Shown here: in pieces, positions 1-10,365 of the stretch
Position numbering within the stretch: the first letter of the stretch is position 1
Layout of the letters: each line of letters starts with the position of its first letter
Assembly: GCA_030142905.1 (NCBI GenBank)
Contig: JASJOG010000347.1
Location: 186,001-250,000 of the forward strand
Reading direction: 5' to 3'
From: Heliopora coerulea
Taxonomy: Eukaryota > Cnidaria > Anthozoa > Scleralcyonacea > Helioporidae
Length of the DNA: 64,000 nt
Translations under genes and position numbers: made by a program
Notes under the pieces: model-generated
The model's database searches: none
What the model saw: the letters and a program-made list of their open reading frames with translations, nothing else
What the model was told of the DNA's origin: nothing

Positions 1-822
1 TACGGAAAGCTATCCCCGGCATACTGTAAGCGTAGCCTAAAAGTACGGTGACGTGTCAGCAGTATTGAACGATGGGTAAAAAGCCAAAACGGTCAGGAAA
101 CATCTAAAACTTAAGAAATGATAAATTGTCGTTTCGAGCGATGGCACTTCGGAGAAAAACGAAGGCCGTTCGCTCGAAAGATCTCCTTCTCCTCTCGAAA
201 GTTTCGGCAGTTCAATTGGAACTAGAATGTTCTAGCCAAAAGACAACAACAACTCCACCGCCCTCGTGCAGGACAGTTCGTAAGACCCAGAGAACATAAC
301 AACATTCTCCATTCTTAAGATTATACAATCGCTTGATCATCCCTACCTTTGGTTTCCAACACCGCGGGGGCAGGAAATCGATCTAAAAGCGAATAAAAAT
401 TGTGAAATATGTGAAATATGAAAACACCAGGGACATTTCTGAGATTGGTTGTAAAAATCTTAATTCCATTTCGTTTTTGACATCAAAATAAGTAATGGGT
501 ACTTATGAGCGGCCGATCTGCATGGGATTTACAAGGCGAGCCGTAGTAAATCCTATAGAGATCGGGCGCGAATATTGCATTATCCTTAAAATACGAATAC
601 AATTTAATGGCCATGTTTAAAGGTTATTTTGAAGTTCCAGTAAATTTTAATGCAGAAAATCGAAGGGAAGAGTTCATAATTCATTTATTCTTTATAATTC
701 ATTTATTCAAGAGTTCATTTATTACCATCGTATGCGAGGATTATGTTTTACAATAGTTTGATTCTACCAGTGTTTGATTCTACGGTGACATAATTTGGTG
801 AGATAGACGAAATTCTTTACTT
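1..822. other. No gene recognised; two small hairpins
   Basis: No coding segment with family resemblance is visible. Two imperfect inverted repeats stand out, at about 130-182 (arms reading TTTCGAGCGA and its complement) and about 506-563 (arms reading CCGATCT...GGATTTAC and complement). They look like short foldback repeats. The last exon or exons of the CAP/ShKT gene could lie here or beyond the window edge, but I could not identify any. Confidence 0.4.
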
Positions 823-1330
823 ATGGCAGACCTTCAGATTTTACAGAATAAGGCCGCCAGAATCATTCTTGACTTACCATCTTATCATTCTGGTACTGGC
901 GCATTGAGGCAGTTAGCTTGGAAACCCTTTGAAGTTCGAAGATCGCAACATCGTGCGATCTTTATGTATATATGTGTAAATATGTTTTTACATAGGTTTG
1001 ATTATAATGAGAATACGGACTTTCACAACCGTGATACCAGATATAAGAAAAACATACGTAAATTTAATTCTAAAACAAATTGGAGGCTATGGACAACAAT
1101 AAATAAATCAATAGATGACTGGAACAATCTTGATGTGAAAATTCGTGAAGCACCAAATCTTGCTATTTTTAAAAGAAGATTATGGAAACAGTTTTATTGT
1201 TACTTTTCGTAGTTTTTAGTATTTTTAATGGTTTTTATTGTTTGTTTTTATTAGGTAGATCTCGGGACCCAATTGTAAATCACCTTCGGGTGAAATTGGG
1301 ATATCTGAATAAAGATTTTCATTATAATTC
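823..1330 (+). mobile_element. LINE (non-LTR retrotransposon) 3' end, 5'-truncated
   Basis: An open frame at 823-1212 (129 codons) encodes the C-terminal tail typical of non-LTR reverse transcriptases: LQILQNKAARIILDLP, then a hydrophobic helix and a closing W-N-x-L-P-like region (DDWNNLDVKIREAPNLAIFKR). It is followed by a short 3' UTR with a small hairpin (CACCTTCGGGTG) and AATAAAG before an AT-rich tail near 1330. The polymerase core and endonuclease are missing, so this is a dead, 5'-truncated copy. It lies downstream of the last exon found for the CAP gene. The clade (CR1, L2 or Jockey-like) cannot be settled from the tail alone. Confidence 0.75.
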
Positions 1331-1766
1331 TAATTAGTATTTCTGCATGCGATTTACAGCACACTAATTAGGAACCAAAATCTTTTGTGTTTTCTTCTTG
1401 AATTGTTTGAGTCACTTAAGCCAAAACAAAGGTTATACAGGACAATGATTTTCACGAATGTTAGATTTCGTGATGCCTCTGATTAAAGGCAAATTTAAAA
1501 TAAATGATTAGATAAAAACATTGAGACCAGATTCTTAACAATTTCCACTAAACCAGGGAAAAATCGCTAATTTTTAATTAACTTTAATAATCGAAGATAT
1601 ACCCTTAATTGATGAAATCCTTAATTAATTAAGAAATTGTAGACCTAATCAATCAAGGATATTCCTTCCTCTTGACAATCAGAATAATTTCATTTCTACT
1701 TATTTTTAACCAGGAAGAACTTGCCATCTACATTTCTTTCAAAAAAAAACACGTACTTGAGCTTAC

Positions 1767-4663
1767 CATTGCAAAAGCCACAACTCTTTGCGCAGTGTTT
1801 CTTCATAAAGTCACTGCTATAATTACAATAACCAGGAAAACGTACAGCATAGGAGTCACAAAGTTCATCGTCGTATTCGTTGAAACATTCTATGAACAGG
1901 TTAAAAAACAAACCATTCTTGAAAACTTTAAATGACGATTAAATCATGCAATAAAGTTTGTAAAACGCCATATGTCATGGATTACTTCAACAACTAAGGT
2001 TCTCTCCGCTTGAAATGTGGCTCGGCTAGCTTCATTTTGTTAGTGTGTTGCAGGCTATACCTTGCAATTGAAATCGAAAATTGAACTCGCAAATGTATAA
2101 TTATCTACACAAATTTCACCTTCTCCATCACTGATAATCCAACCCACCGTCTCCCACTTTATCCCTCATAAACTCTGGTCCTATTTGGTTTGTTGAAGAA
2201 CCCACTACAGTAGGTGGTATACTACCTCTGCTTTTCCGTTTGTGTTTACGTCGTCGACATAATGGTAATTGAGGTCCTTTTTGAGGGCCAGGTTCGTCTA
2301 TATCTGTTCCTCCCCCTTCGCTCGTTCCAGCTTCACGTTCCTCTTCTTTCGACGAAGCTGAAACATTATAAAGCAGATTGTCATAGCTAAAGAAATTTCA
2401 CGAAGTATAAACACAGCTTCTACATCTCCTTCATCTTTAAAAACCATTGAGCTTTAAAACATTTTTCAAACTTATTGCCGCCACTCACTTGCCAGCCGTT
2501 TTCAGGCTCATTTGCCTAAACCAATAAAACGCGTGTTCAGTGAGCCGACTTACCCAGAGGTGCTACATTTCTGACGTAGTCATCGGCATAGCCGATGTTA
2601 CCACGAGGATGGTACCGAGCTACGGTTATTACGCCATGACGAGGACTGACTGCAGTTGCTATGCCAACCTTGACAGTATCTTTCCAAACCAACTGTGGAT
2701 AAAATAAAATACGGAGTTTTAGCAATTCATATGCCAGGTTGGAACCGTAATCTCGTAACAAAATTAATGCCCTGCGAACATTTTTTCAAAAGAGCCGTAA
2801 TGAATGAAATACATAGAGAAAGTTCGCATTGAAATAATTAAATGAAGTATTGTCGTGAATCTTTTAACATCTTACGAAATGTCAGTCAACTATTTTTAAG
2901 CAAACTTTCTCTATGTGTTTCATTCACGACGACTCTTTTGAAAATACGCAGTTAACTTCAATAAGTCATGTCTCAATAATTGCAATTACAACTGGTGAAA
3001 TTCAATTCGTATCGCTCATTTGCACACTTCAAAAAATTACGGAGGTTCTTTGACCTTACTACTTAAAGCGAAACTGCACTGCCAGTGCGTAAACTGAGGA
3101 TATTAAAATGTTTGTCTTGTTTCATGGCCAGGGTAGTCCTTAGTACTTGGATAGCTCGATCAATCATAGAACGGAAACAGTTTCTCTGTCGCAAACAAAA
3201 CAACGCCTAAGTACCTTTATCGATGAATTGAGGGAGAATCGCCATAGAACAGTATTAGGATAACGCCATCAGCCATAGGTCTAGTGTATGTATTGTCCTT
3301 GTTATTATTGTTGTCGTTGTCGTTGCTATTGTTGTTGTTGTCGTTGTCGTTGTCGTTGCTATTGTTGTCGTTGTCGTTGTCGCTGCTATTGTTATTGCTG
3401 TCACTGCTGTCATTGAAGTTGTTGTTGCTGTTGTTCTTTTGTTATTGTTGTAAATGTCATAATTGTTGTGTATGAAAATTTGCATGGAGTAATTTTCAAT
3501 TCATACTCAGTTGATGGTTGATATTTCCATGTCCAGGTCCTTTTTTTTTACTTGCTAAGCTTTCGTTGCGCCCGTCCTGGACGTCTTCAGGGAATAACTG
3601 TTTGTTGACAACGTTAACTAAAGTTTATCAAAGTCAATTATGCTCTGGAAATATCCCGGGCGAGTAGGACGAAAGCCTGGCAAGTAAAACACAGGGTTCG
3701 TACACTATTGGTCCATCAAAACTCCATGACTTTTTCATGACTGTGCATGACCATATTTACAAAAATCCATGACTTAGAAAAGCTAGAAACAACGAAACGA
3801 GCTGAACAGGTGCTCCGTCAAACCACAGGGGTAGCTGGGACCCAGTCTCTGAATTGAAGTGCACGGCTAAGCTATGATAAATTAAAGTTACGAGTATCGT
3901 AAATACAATTTTTGCGATATTTTTTATTTTCATTGGTGGCCCCAAGAAACTTGAAAATGTGAGCGAAGAAAATTGAAATAGAATTATTCACTGATCCAGA
4001 AGAAATCTAATTTTGCATGGCTTTCCATGACCGACACTAATATTCCAGGATTTCCAGACCTGGATTTCGAAATTTTGATTTTCCATGAATTTCCAGGTTT
4101 TCCATGGCCCGTACGAACCCTGAAAACAAAACGACTTTAAGGTGGAAGTATCCAAAACTAACTAAGAATAAGCTATAGTTGTTGCTATAACGGTTTCAAG
4201 AGCACCAATCCACCTGTGTGAAGTGCAGAACTTGTCTCCGTCCATCACGAGAAAATCCAGTTTTGTAATCGTAGTATTTCGACTCATTGTACCATGAGGC
4301 GATGGTGGTCCGGCATGCATAGCAGTCTTCTGATGGTGGAAACGTGCGGCATTTCTTCATGGATGGCGACACATACGAGACAGTTTCGCCCTGGCCCAGT
4401 CTGTCAATGCCCTCGACATCATTCTGGACAGTGCCACTCTTTGCCAACTCGTCTGCCCAAGCCTGGGCGTGATACTGTAGGTCAGCATTCCATCGCAGAG
4501 GATAAGCGTCGTGTAGTTTGCGATATTTGTTAATTGCGGCTAAACAATCTTTGAAGTATGCATCTGGAACACCTGAAAGACGAAAAAAAGCGAGCTAAGT
4601 TTTTATTTCCATACTTCGATATACATACAGCTGTAAGTACGTACATCAGTATATGGTATGTAA

Positions 4664-4726
<63 letters not shown>

Positions 4727-5293
4727 CATATACAGGGTGTCCCAAAAAAATGTATACACACTTTGAATTATTATAAATACAATGTTTATTAAGACATATC
4801 TAAGTTTTATAACCCAAGTTAAAGAAGACAAGTGTAGAATTTTTTGAGTTATCGCAAGTGTTGGAACTGATGACCGTTCTGGTCCAGGCACTGCTGATAA
4901 CGCGGACAGATGGAATTGCAAACATTACGAATCATGATCATTTCATTTGATATTTGGGTGCATTCTCTTTCGATTGCTGCACTCAATTCATTGATTGTTG
5001 CAGGTTTTGTGCTACAAACCTTATCTTTGACGTATCCCCATAAAAAAAAAAAGCCCAGAGGTGTGAGGTCTGCTGAACGTGGGGAGAATTCAATGCTATC
5101 TCTTCGCCTAATCCATCTGTTCGGCAGATTTTCGTAAGATAGGCTCTCACATCAGGATGGTAGCGGGGAGGTGTTCTATCTTGCTGGAAATAAAACTCCT
5201 CATCTCCAAATTGCTCACGAATGCGTGGCATTCGAAAGAAAATTTGAGCGAGTTATAATCATTCAAAGTGTGTATACATTTTTTTGGGACACC

Positions 5294-5330
<37 letters not shown>

Positions 5331-5584
5331 ATTTGGTTAATGTCTAAGCTTTGAGCAACTGCCGTTACACGGTGTTTCACGCTTACGCGATCATCAGACG
5401 ACTCTGATTCAGTCGTCATCAGAGTCGTCATCGTCATCACGATCATCAGAGTCGTCTGATGATCGCGTAAGCGTGAAACACCGTGTAACGGCAGTTGCTC
5501 AAAGCTTAGACATTAACCAAATAGACTATTAAAGCTCTACACCTTTGTATTGAGCACTCTCCTTTTCAGACACCAAACAGCTAC

Positions 5585-5615
<31 letters not shown>

Positions 5616-5824
5616 TAATAGACTTGGATATGTCCACTAGATATCGACAGTGCTCAACACAAGTCGTGGAGCTACGTATTATACGTTTAATGGAAATTTA
5701 ATAAAAATATAAAAACTGTAACTCGAGTTTCACGCTGCACGGCGATCCTCAGACTCTGAGGATCGCCGTGCAGCGTGAAACTCGAGTTACAGTTTTTATA
5801 TTTTTATCAAATTTCCATTAAACG

Positions 5825-5872
<48 letters not shown>

Positions 5873-8359
5873 ATACGCATTTATATTTGAATGCCTATAT
5901 GTATACGTAAACGTATATGTATGTGTGGGTAGGTGTGTTAAAGTGAGGCATGTAAAGTCCTTGAGATGCAAATTTAGACGATCTCATTGCATTGATAATT
6001 CATCTTCACGAGTGAAAACGTTTCTTTTTTCTGCAACATTATCTCAAGCAAACTTGCCTTCATCATCAGTTTGTTTTGTGAGATATTACAAACAATCTAT
6101 ATTTTGACCAAGGTTTTTTTGGGACGTAACAATAAGAATACTGTTATTACCATCAACTAAGTTCGGTTGTCAGTTTTTTCTTTCAATTTTCGTCGATAAT
6201 ATGTATAATAAATTACATCGTTTCTGGTAAATGGTTTAGACAATCTTATTCAGTAGTTTCAACTATCATGAGATTGACATGTTCGAACTTCGTTGGTTCG
6301 TTTCGTCATTCATAGCGGACTGAGGAATGAAAATCGTACAAGCGCATTTACCATCACAGAAACGAAGGCTTAAGTGTTTTTTTTTTACTTGTTAATTAAG
6401 CTGTATAATTTTGTTGTGGGTTAAAGTAAAATAAACATAAAATGTAGATGTGAGAATTATAAGAATCTATGACATTGAGTTAGAAACAAAAAGGCCGCTC
6501 GATAGTGACACACATTAACATCTTAACCATGAAGTAGAAGAGCAAGCTATTGATGCACGCAGGCTTTCTTGCCACAAAATATGTATACATCAAGTTTCTT
6601 AAGACGTTATTAAGCATGTATTATCGTTCGTGATTACTTCATATTGAATACTGCATTGAGTAAGCTTGTTGACTTACTTGAAGACATCGTCTACTGTCCT
6701 AATTCATATTTACATTTGAAAAGTAAATAACCTTTGTTTATTTAAGCTGCGGTTTAACGTTTGAAGTGAATATTTGAAAAAATCCGTGGCTGACTGATGC
6801 AGCTTATATTGTCCCAGAGTTATGGACCGTTTTTGCAAACGATCTAGTTGTGTTTAGAAGTGTTATGAATGTGATTCGATTTCGTTTTACAATCTCGTTG
6901 CTGGATATATGGTTTGAGTGGTTACTGTATGCGAGGACTTTATGTGATTAACACCATAATTATGAATAATAAGTCTACCCGCAGCGTAAGATTGAAGTGC
7001 AACGTGGCGAATGTTTCGAGAAACTTGTAAAGGAAAATTGCAAAACATTCAACCTTTTTCAAAAACAACCATAAACTGTACAGAGTTCAGAATAAGTTTA
7101 AAATAACTCTGTCAAAGTTTTGTCCCATCTGCCATTGATTAATGTGTGAATGGAACCTTTTCGTAAGACAAGTCTACATAAATGGTGCCAAACATTTCTC
7201 GTAGTACTACAATTTGTTTTTGTTGGTAGGAGCCAAAGTCAAGATAACAAAGGAAATAATCAAAGATGAAATATGGTAAACATATATCAGGAATAACAAT
7301 TTCAAATCGTAATGGGTGAAATAGGACCACAGGAAAACAATTTTCATCAAGTACAAATTAAGGGCTTTAATCAAGAACTAACGGAAGTGTCAATCAAATT
7401 GAACTCCAGCGGGCGAGCGACGCTGGTGTCATGGCCAAGTTTTCTTTATCTTTATTGGTTGTATTAACTCCAGATAACCTAAATGCTCGATAGATATTCG
7501 CTATTCTGTCAACAAAACCTATTCGATGAATAGTTTGCGTTGTACGAAGTTTGATAGCTCTGTTCACACGCAGTCTCCACTTCGATGACTACGGATAGCG
7601 AATTCATTCGTTAGATTGGATTTTCCCCATCGCATTAGTTGATTTCTGCACCATGCTAGGGGTTGGAGTCACATTCTTCACGGTCAAATTCAAGCATTCG
7701 TAAATGCATGTACCGATTTTCTAACTTATGTCATAAGCTAGAAATAGAGACTTCTGTTTAAAAACCACTTGACTGAAGTAAGGATACTTTCGATTATTTA
7801 GCCTGCTCCCACGATAAAAATCGTGTTTCTTTTCATTTAGTGCACACTCGCTTCGTTCCACCAGTTGTCAACATTTACTCCCCACAGGGCACATCGTTTG
7901 TTGGGCGCTAATTTGTGCAATGACAGTTCAGCATGATGTCTTGGCCAAGAACAAGCTTGAGTGATACAATATAGGCCAGGGAATTGAAACTTAGTCTAAA
8001 AGCTAACAACCGAATGACCATAGACAAATCATGCTTACTTAACGTAACGCTGTCTTGAATGAATTATATCGACTAAGATTTGAGCAAAGAGACAAATGAC
8101 GTTAACATTTCATTAAAATGTCGATACAGTTCACTGACTAGAGTCGGAGGTAAATCAACAAGCACTTTGCTTTGGGATACCTGAGACATGTTCGAAATTG
8201 TTGATAAGACGTATCTGGTTACCAAACAATGCTATTAACTCAAGCTTGTTTCACCACTAGCGGTTAGCAGTTGTTCTTACCTTGGTATAATTTGTTCTCT
8301 TCGTTACAGTTAACCCCAGGGAAACTGGCAAGAATTAGAAAGCACACCAAATGCCACAT
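1767..8359 (-). CDS. Secreted CAP-domain protein with ShKT module (3' end incomplete)
   Basis: Five exons join in phase on the minus strand: 8359-8281, 4572-4214, 2692-2554, 2357-2148 and 1889-1767. Exon 1 encodes a signal peptide (MWHLVCFLILASFPGVNC). Exons 2-3 encode a CAP/SCP domain: CLAAINKYRKLHD, the conserved His in YHAQAWA, the GE motif (GQGETVSY), HFTQ/LVWK across the exon 2-3 junction, and VARYHPRGN. Exon 4 is a basic, low-complexity linker. Exon 5 encodes a ShKT domain with all six cysteines (C-x8-C-x10-C-x10-C-x3-C-x2-C). It ends at a good donor in phase 1, so more coding sequence should follow, but none was recognised. CAP proteins are secreted and have varied roles; ShKT modules occur in enzymes and in ion-channel-blocking peptides. 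I infer secretion and cannot say whether this is a venom, developmental or defence protein. Introns are long and transposon-rich (intron 1 is about 3.7 kb). Confidence 0.8.
2780..2945. repeat. Foldback element (MITE-like) in a CAP gene intron
   Basis: Inverted arms of about 48 bp flank a central segment of about 70 bp. The left arm runs TTTTCAAAAGAG...CATAGAGAAAGTT and the right arm is its near-complement (AAACTTTCTCTATG...CTCTTTTGAAAA). No coding content. Confidence 0.7.
3296..3442. repeat. GTT/GTC-rich microsatellite
   Basis: Imperfect GTT/GTC trinucleotide tract with ATT interruptions. The Leu/Ser-rich and Thr-rich frames that span it come from the repeat and are not genes. Confidence 0.85.
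3541..3692. repeat. Short inverted-repeat element
   Basis: Ends read TTTACTTGC...GCTTTCGT at about 3547 and ACGAAAGCCTGGCAAGTAAAA near 3690, so they are inverted relative to each other. The interior is non-coding. It directly abuts the next element. Confidence 0.5.
3693..4121. mobile_element. Non-autonomous DNA transposon, hAT-like ends
   Basis: Terminal inverted repeats CAGGGTTCGTAC and GTACGAACCCTG bound about 430 bp rich in repeated CCATGA / TCATGG motifs. No transposase is present. CAGGG-type ends of this kind are common in hAT elements, but the flanks (GTAAAACA and AAAACAAA) do not give a clean 8-bp target duplication, so the family call is tentative. Confidence 0.5.
4733..5296 (-). mobile_element. 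Mariner/Tc1 deletion derivative with transposase relic
   Basis: Terminal inverted repeats of about 44 bp begin CAGGGTGTCCCAAAAAAATG, and the copy is flanked by TA on both sides (4731-4732, 5297-5298), the mariner target duplication. On the minus strand the interior encodes part of a DDE transposase: REQFGDEEFYFQQDRTPPRY, DVRAYL, then a LWAFFFYGD segment. FQQD is the second catalytic Asp region. The N-terminal DNA-binding domain is absent and there are frame breaks, so it cannot be autonomous. It sits in a CAP gene intron. Confidence 0.85.
5326..5528. repeat. Long near-perfect palindrome
   Basis: Arms of about 84 bp (5326-5409 and 5442-5528), reading AGTCTATTTGGTTAATGTC... and its complement, flank a roughly 30-bp centre that is itself built from ATCAGAGTCGTC-type repeats. 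A TA tract adjoins the left end. No coding content; probably a foldback transposon. Confidence 0.85.
5676..5832. repeat. Near-perfect palindrome with almost no spacer
   Basis: Arms of about 77 bp meet at CGATCCTCAGACTCTGAGGATCG and differ by very few bases. The right end runs into a TA microsatellite. The arm core GTTTCACGCT also occurs in the palindrome at 5326-5528, so the two may be distant relatives. Confidence 0.85.
5871..8280. other. CAP gene intron 1, no recognised feature
   Basis: Long intronic stretch between the signal-peptide exon and the TA/palindrome cluster. I found no exon, RNA gene or recognisable transposon core in it. Confidence 0.4.
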
Positions 8360-9067
8360 CCTGAGGATTGGGTCACAATGGCAAGCACGAACTTTGATTA
8401 TATTTTTCCTCAACTTAGTTTCAGGTTCCTGCAGTGTTTTTAACGTCAACTCGTTTGAACGCAGACTAAAAGTTCAGTCAACCAAAATTATTCAAGTTTC
8501 CTTGACCTAAGGATATGAAAGCAAGTATTAATGAATAATGCAAACAGTAATCTTCATTAATGATAATGTGAAAGCAATCAAGACTTAAGGTAATTGCTTG
8601 CCAATGATTGATCCACCGAAGTCAAATGATTTCATACAAAGACTTGCACTTTTCACATACATTACTTTTGTAAATCACTTGTTGACGAAACATAACGCGT
8701 GTGCATTGAAAACGATTGATCTGACATTTGTTTTATTTTTCGTGTAATATGGGGTTTATCGTTCGTTTTACGCGTTAACAAATGGAAAATTTCGACACCA
8801 CGTGACGTAAAGATGTAAGAAATTAAAGTAACCACGTGATCCGAAAGAAAAAGGTGAAAGGCTGGAGCATCCATTGGTTGACCATAGCGAGGCTCGGATC
8901 TACTGAGCGAGATTTACAGAATATTTTCATCACAAACAGATTTCTCCCCAGCGATTAAATCCATTTCAATCTTCCTTTTAAACTTGTAGACGAAACTGTT
9001 GACGGTCTGGTCGTGAATTCTTTTGATATGGTAGTGTTAATGGGACCGGTATATATACTAGCCACAT

Positions 9068-9478
9068 AGAACATTACGGCATTTACACTCGACCGCTAAC
9101 TGTTAAGTTAATTTGTATTGAAGGACGAAAATCTCGAGCGTCCAGATATTTTTAAGACCCAACCGGGATCTGTTGCGAGATATTCCTTCGTCAAAAATTA
9201 TCAACTTAACAGTTAGCGGGTCGAGTGTAAATGCCATAATATATATGCCGAACTCGTGGCCACGCTCTCGGCAACGGCCTCCGTAGCTCCGTGGTAGAAC
9301 ATCGCTTTAGATTCGCGAGGTCGCAGGTTCGATTCCGGGCCGGATGGCCCAATGCTGTATTTTTCGCAACAGGTCCCGGTTGAGTCACAAAAATATCTAG
9401 ACACTCGAGATTTTCATCCTTCGAAAATTATCAACTTAACAGTTAGCGGTCGAGTGTAAATGCCATAATGTTCTATCG
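9068..9478. mobile_element. Foldback element enclosing a tRNA-like sequence
   Basis: Inverted arms of about 110 bp lie at 9068-9180 and 9355-9478; outer ends read CATTACGGCATTTACACTCG and CGAGTGTAAATGCCATAATG. An extra partial copy of the right-arm end lies inside at about 9198-9242 (TTATCAACTTAACAGTTAGCGG), giving a direct repeat of the terminal segment. The centre holds the tRNA-like block at 9275-9350. No transposase. Confidence 0.75.
9275..9350 (+). repeat. tRNA-like sequence (SINE head or tRNA pseudogene)
   Basis: An A-box-like TAGCTCCGTGGTAGAAC and a B-box GGTTCGATTCC are spaced as in a tRNA, and the first and last four bases (GGCC/GGCC) can pair. The rest of the acceptor stem and the T stem have mismatches, so a functional tRNA is unlikely. 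A pol III promoter of SINE type is the better reading. Confidence 0.6.
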
Positions 9479-9904
9479 AATATACCATAGTAGGGTGCGC
9501 ACAAATATCAACTAAACGTCCTCCATTCAGACCGGCGGTGCGCCATTTGGGCATCATGGCGGTAAAGATCAAACTCTAGGATCCACTTATAGAACCTCAA
9601 AAATCTTTGCCATAAATAGGTGTCCGCTTAAGAGGGGTATCCCTCAAAAGGGGTTCGACTATATAAAGAGATGTTAGAGGCGCAACGGTTGAGTGAAAAT
9701 AGGAAAAAGAAATTTCAAAAAGGGCAGAGTTGATGTTAGAAGTAAGACATAAGATCTGGTCTTCACTTGCCTGACATTATACATTTTTCACTATGAACAT
9801 CTTTCTATCTGGTTATTTGGTGTCGTGCCGCTCTAAGTGGCCATGATCAAAGCTTCTTCTAGCCCGCACGATTTAGTAAGCACACAATATTGACAGAAGT
9901 GTGG

Positions 9905-10365
9905 CACCATATATACCAGGTGAAGAGTGTTTTTTGCGCAATCTGATTGGTTCCTCTATTTTGGAATACTATTCACCTCCGAGCAAAACAAGATGGCATC
10001 CAGTTTTGTTTTCGTTACGGAAGAATCTTTTTTAACAAACGAAGTCGAAGTGCCAGACAATACCAAAAAAGCAACGAAATTTGGCAATTAAGTATTCAAA
10101 GATATGTATTTCTTTTACTTTTTAGGGATGAATGCACCCAGGATTTGTTTCAAAATGCTTTGTTTACAAATGATGAGTGGGCGACAAGCCAACGTTCCGT
10201 AAAATTGTTTTAAAAATTAAAAAAAAAAAAAAGAAAACAGTTTTGCGAGGTTCTTTTTATTAGAAGTAGACTTGCAGGTTACACCATGTGCAAAGCCTCA
10301 AACAACACAATTTTGCGAGGTATATGCTAAAACGGCTCGTTCAATGTTCCACTACTATTCACCTC
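9905..10365 (+). mobile_element. Decayed mobile-gene fragment, possibly KIAA1958/DUF3504-like
   Basis: From ATG 9993 a short frame begins MASSFVFVTEESFLTNEVEV and continues PDNTKKATKFG before a stop at about 10089. The PxNTKKATKFG string resembles the N-terminus of recombinase-like KIAA1958/DUF3504 proteins that are repeated in cnidarian genomes; this is from memory and not verified. A direct repeat, ACTATTCACCTCC, occurs at about 9968 and 10351, bracketing the fragment. It is broken and short. Confidence 0.3.

Larger units (their letters stand above)
4671..5870. repeat. Cluster of four (TA)n microsatellites
   Basis: Pure or nearly pure TA tracts lie at about 4675-4718, 5297-5326, 5588-5615 and 5829-5869. 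They bracket the mariner copy and the two palindromes. Such tracts supply many TA targets for mariner-type insertion. Confidence 0.85.

Noticed and set aside
5147..5446. Open frame crossing the mariner end and the palindrome
   Set aside because: It spans a TA tract and unrelated elements; only the part inside the mariner resembles protein.
9275..9350. Functional tRNA gene
   Set aside because: Box-like motifs are present, but the acceptor and T stems have several mismatches and the sequence lies inside a transposon.
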